From the NCBI RefSeq assembly GCF_001458335.1, contig NZ_CYTO01000009.1:28155-92154 (forward strand): DNA of 64,000 nucleotides, written 5' to 3'. Source of the stretch: Cognatishimia activa. GTDB taxonomy: Bacteria > Pseudomonadota > Alphaproteobacteria > Rhodobacterales > Rhodobacteraceae. Below are positions 61,208-64,000 of this stretch, in pieces. The notes below the pieces were generated by a model. It saw only the letters and a list, made by a program, of their open reading frames with translations, had not been told where the DNA came from and did not search any database. The stretch's first letter is position 1. Every line of letters begins with the position of its first letter. The translations under genes and the position numbers were made by a program.

Positions 61208-62419
61208 ATGGAGCTGCCAGACCGAGAGGCCGAGCCGCATTTCTCGCAACCCGTAAGACAGATTTTTTCGATGTTGATCGTTCTGGCATTGACCGGAGCT
61301 TTGACCTACATCGCATTGCCTCGGGTTTTCCCGGTTTTTGAAGCCAACCCTTATCTGAATGGCTTCATTGTTTTTGTCTTCGTCGTTGGGGTTATGGCCT
61401 GTTTCGTGCAGGTTTTCTCGCTGATTTCTTCGACCCGTTGGATCAAAGCTTTCGCGACCAGCGCGGAAGGATACCAACAACTTCAACCGCCACAACTGCT
61501 GGTGCCACTGGCTTCTCTGTTGCGGTCTCGTGGCGCGCGAGGACAGATCAGCGCGAGTTCCACAAGCTCTATTCTGGACTCGGTCGCCACCCGGATCGAC
61601 GAAGCGCGTGAGATCACACGCTATATCGTGAATATGCTGATCTTCTTGGGGCTGTTGGGCACTTTTTATGGCCTCGCCACCACGGTGCCTGCGGTAGTTG
61701 AGACCATCCGTAGCCTTGCACCGGAAGAAGGCGAAGGCGGTATCGAGGTGTTTGGCCGCTTGATGACCGGTCTGGAAAGTCAGCTGAACGGCATGGGCGT
61801 GGCCTTTGCATCCTCGCTTTTGGGTCTTGCGGGATCTTTGGTGGTTGGCCTGCTTGAGCTGTTCGCAAGCCATGGCCAAAACCGCTTTTATCGCGAGCTT
61901 GAAGAATGGCTGAGCTCAATCACCCGCGTTGGTTTTACGGGTTCAGATGGGGACCACGGGGTTGAAACCAATGTTCTTGGCGAAGTGCTGGAACATATGG
62001 CGGAGCAAATGGATCAGCTCCAAGACATGTTCACAAAAGCTGAAGCAGGCCGAGCGCGTGTCGAAGGTCAAGTCGGGGACCTGACAGAGGCGGTGCGTTT
62101 GATGACTGACAAGATGGGGCAGGGCGGCGGAAGTGCTTCACTTGATCGGGTCGCAGATGGTCAAGATCAATTGATTGCAGCCATTCGCGAAGCGGGCCAC
62201 GGTGAAAATGTGGATGCAGAAAGCCGTATGCGCTTGCGCTCTATCGACGTTCAAATGCTGCGCATCTTGGAAGAGATTTCCGCAGGTCGTCAGGACAGCA
62301 TGACAGAGTTGCGCAAAGACTTGGCGGCGTTGACCCATGCGATCACGCAATTGGGTGGTCAAAGCCAACCGCGCCGCCGTCGCCAGCAGCTCAAGGCTGA
62401 CCCCAAGCAGGAGAGCTAA
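61208..62419 (+). CDS. MotA/TolQ/ExbB-type proton-channel protein
   Basis: A 403 aa inner-membrane protein. Two helices near residues 20-75 (FSMLIVLALTGALTYIALP and FIVFVFVVGVMACFVQVFSL) are followed by a cytoplasmic loop and the paired helices 'MLIFLGLLGTFYGLATTVPAVV' and 'NGMGVAFASSLLGLAGSLVVGLLEL' of the MotA/ExbB channel. The last 150 residues form a long helical, coiled-coil tail. It is cotranscribed with a MotB-like gene that starts 3 nt later. This pair is common in Rhodobacterales. Confidence 0.9.
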   Translation: MELPDREAEPHFSQPVRQIFSMLIVLALTGALTYIALPRVFPVFEANPYLNGFIVFVFVVGVMACFVQVFSLISSTRWIKAFATSAEGYQQLQPPQLLVPLASLLRSRGARGQISASSTSSILDSVATRIDEAREITRYIVNMLIFLGLLGTFYGLATTVPAVVETIRSLAPEEGEGGIEVFGRLMTGLESQLNGMGVAFASSLLGLAGSLVVGLLELFASHGQNRFYRELEEWLSSITRVGFTGSDGDHGVETNVLGEVLEHMAEQMDQLQDMFTKAEAGRARVEGQVGDLTEAVRLMTDKMGQGGGSASLDRVADGQDQLIAAIREAGHGENVDAESRMRLRSIDVQMLRILEEISAGRQDSMTELRKDLAALTHAITQLGGQSQPRRRRQQLKADPKQES

Positions 62420-62422
62420 GCC

Positions 62423-64000
62423 ATGGCGCTTTCCCGCCGTACAGGACAGCGTTTTCAAGCCTCGATTTGGCCTGGTTTTGTCGATGCGATGACCGGCCTG
62501 TTATTGGTGCTGATGTTTGTGCTGACCATCTTTATGGTGGTGCAGTTCGTCTTGCGGGAAACCATTTCGGGCCAAGAAAGCAAATTGGATGAGCTTTCGT
62601 TAGAAGTGGCCGCGCTGGCACAGGCGTTGGGGCTTGAGCAGGATCGTGGTGATGCTCTCGAAACTCAAGTGGGAACCCTGCGCGCGACCCTGACTAGCGC
62701 AGAAGCATTTGCACAGCAGCAAGCCGCATTGATTGCAACCCTGACACAGCAGCGCGACGATACAGCGGCGGCTCTGGAGACGGCCCAGACTCAGATCACC
62801 AGCTTTGAAGCCCAGGTCGCGGCTCTGATCTCTGAGCGCGACACGGTGGCGGGCGCGCTGGCAGATGTCGAAAGCCAACGCGACCAACTGCTGACTGAAC
62901 AAGAAGCGCTGAACCTTGCTCTGGCGCAGGCGCGCACTGAGATTGACGACCAAGTTGAAGCTGCACGGCTCGCCGCGGCACAGCGTGAAGCGTTAGAGGC
63001 CATGGTGGCCGAGATGGAAGCCAAAGCGTTGCTTGATGCGGAAAGCAACGCGGCACTTGCAGCTCAGGTTAACGATTTAGAAGCAAAACTTTCCGAAGAA
63101 GAACTGGCGCGTTTGGCGGAAGCGGCTGCAGCAGAAAGTTTGCGTGAACGGCTTGAGAACGCCAGTGCGGAACTAACCGCTATGACGCTTGCCTTGGAAG
63201 AACAGCGCAAGCGTGCCGAGGAGACATTGACTTTGCTTGCCGCTGCGGAGCAAGCGCGGGAGGGGTTGGATGTAAAGCTCGCAGCCGCGTTGTTGGCTTT
63301 GACAGCGGCCGAAGAAGAGGGCGGTCAGCTATCTGAGGTGGTCTCTGATTTGACTGCGCGACTGGAGTTCACCGAAGGCAATGCGGCGCAACAGCAAGCG
63401 CGTCTTGAAGAAGTTGAGCGGCAATTGGCTGCGGCTCTGGCTGCGCGATTGGCCGCAGAGACCGCTGCAGATCAGGATCGCGCCGACATTGAACGCCAGC
63501 TGGCCTCCGCCTTGGCAGCGCAAGTTGCAGCCGAACAGGCTGCGGCTGCGCAACTCTCAGAAGCGGAAGAGCGCGCGCGATTGTTGGCGATTGCCAATGA
63601 AACTTTGGAAGATACGCGCGCACAAGCAACAGAGAGCGAAAAACAAGCGGCGCTGCTGAACCAGCAGGTGGCGGCACTGCGTCAACAGCTCGGCGAACTT
63701 CAGGCCTTGTTGGATGATAGCAAAGCACGGGATGCGGCCGCGCAGGTGCAGCTTTCGACATTGGGATCTGATCTGAATGCAGCGCTGGCGCGCGCGGCAG
63801 CGGAGGAAAGGCGTCGTCGCGAGTTGGAAGAAGCAGAGCGTATTCGGCTTGAAGCGGAAGCGGCGCGTCTGGCCAGCGAAGCGCAAAACCTAGAACAATA
63901 CCGTTCTGAGTTCTTTGGACGCATGCGGGCGCTTCTGGGCAACCGCGAAGGTGTGCGCATTGTTGGCGACCGGTTTGTATTTAGCTCTGAGGTCCTCTTC
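62423..64000 (+). CDS. OmpA/MotB-like protein with long coiled coil (3' end outside window)
   Basis: The first 526 codons of a protein anchored by one helix (FVDAMTGLLLVLMFVLTIFMVVQFVL) with a conserved Asp, as in the proton-accepting Asp of MotB. About 430 residues of alanine-, glutamate- and glutamine-rich coiled coil follow. The last visible part 'FFGRMRALLGNREGVRIVGDRFVFSSEVLF' is the typical entry into an OmpA-like peptidoglycan-binding domain. It is cotranscribed with the MotA/ExbB-like protein and forms a channel-plus-stator-type pair of unknown output. Confidence 0.88.
   Translation, partial: MALSRRTGQRFQASIWPGFVDAMTGLLLVLMFVLTIFMVVQFVLRETISGQESKLDELSLEVAALAQALGLEQDRGDALETQVGTLRATLTSAEAFAQQQAALIATLTQQRDDTAAALETAQTQITSFEAQVAALISERDTVAGALADVESQRDQLLTEQEALNLALAQARTEIDDQVEAARLAAAQREALEAMVAEMEAKALLDAESNAALAAQVNDLEAKLSEEELARLAEAAAAESLRERLENASAELTAMTLALEEQRKRAEETLTLLAAAEQAREGLDVKLAAALLALTAAEEEGGQLSEVVSDLTARLEFTEGNAAQQQARLEEVERQLAAALAARLAAETAADQDRADIERQLASALAAQVAAEQAAAAQLSEAEERARLLAIANETLEDTRAQATESEKQAALLNQQVAALRQQLGELQALLDDSKARDAAAQVQLSTLGSDLNAALARAAAEERRRRELEEAERIRLEAEAARLASEAQNLEQYRSEFFGRMRALLGNREGVRIVGDRFVFSSEVLF

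Noticed and set aside
61208-64000. Firm call of a Zorya defence system
   Set aside because: Only the MotA/MotB-like part is visible; no zorC or zorD-type gene is in the window, and related pairs occur in many genomes without defence genes.

Overview
The window looks like chromosomal DNA of a Rhodobacterales (Roseobacter-group) alphaproteobacterium. It has moderate to high GC and dense short operons with ATGA-type overlaps. Several gene neighbourhoods are typical of that order: the queCDEF run, the dipeptide and branched-chain-type ABC operons, hisC-tyrC, a glycosyl-hydrolase-28-like protein, a MotA/ExbB-like plus OmpA/MotB-like pair, DUF2125, DUF465 and the extensin-like family. Nothing indicates a plasmid or a prophage. 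No tRNA, rRNA or CRISPR array was seen.

Layout. 1-3.4 kb: end of a dipeptide-type ABC operon (two permeases and a fused double ATPase), followed by a TetR gene. 4.1-10.3 kb: a LivKGFHM-type five-gene uptake operon, with a RutR-like regulator convergent to it. 10.4-12.3 kb: a candidate small RNA, two very small genes, dodecin, a HugZ-like protein and a DUF465 protein. 12.4-17.8 kb: an accessory stretch with a RAYT transposase, at least thirteen REP hairpins, a DUF4145 protein, ettA with a second vestigial tail, a low-GC DUF4393-like (Abi-alpha) gene and a DUF1353 gene. 17.7-23.3 kb: MarR-GNAT, nadD, dacB and the preQ1 operon queC-D-E-F behind a preQ1-I riboswitch. 23.4-30.2 kb: a PhoX-like gene broken by two frameshifts, a TerB-like gene, an orphan, lysK, a divergent ArsR/DUF6428 pair and a DUF4864 gene. 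30.3-38.4 kb: a beta-helix protein, then a six-gene periplasmic molybdenum hydroxylase module under a divergent TetR. 38.4-47 kb: gap, phr, a collapsed copA, a hybrid kinase with a molybdopterin-fold protein and a LuxR-type response regulator, and gnd. 47-64 kb: LpxR, a Hint protein, a glycine-zipper protein, SDR/LysR, rpsD, ridA, nhaA, AraC, hisC-tyrC, an extensin-like protein, DUF2125, chaC and a MotA/MotB-like pair running off the right edge.

How the parts work together. QueC, QueD and QueE make preQ0 and QueF reduces it to preQ1; the riboswitch ahead of queC closes the feedback loop. In the molybdenum module the 2Fe-2S and molybdopterin subunits form the enzyme and the c-type cytochrome is the likely electron acceptor. 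XdhC and the MocA-like protein would mature the cofactor. The RAYT and its REPs form one system: all intact REPs carry a GTAG head, two lie inside the transposase gene itself, and REP heads or loops supply the stop codons of neighbouring genes.

Most interesting items: the REP/RAYT system that has inserted into its own gene, the candidate small RNA with C-rich loops, the second ettA tail kept only at the protein level, the collapsed copA, the MGHKR mini-cistron ahead of the LivG-like gene, and the apparently leaderless MarR-GNAT gene with an operator over its -10 box.
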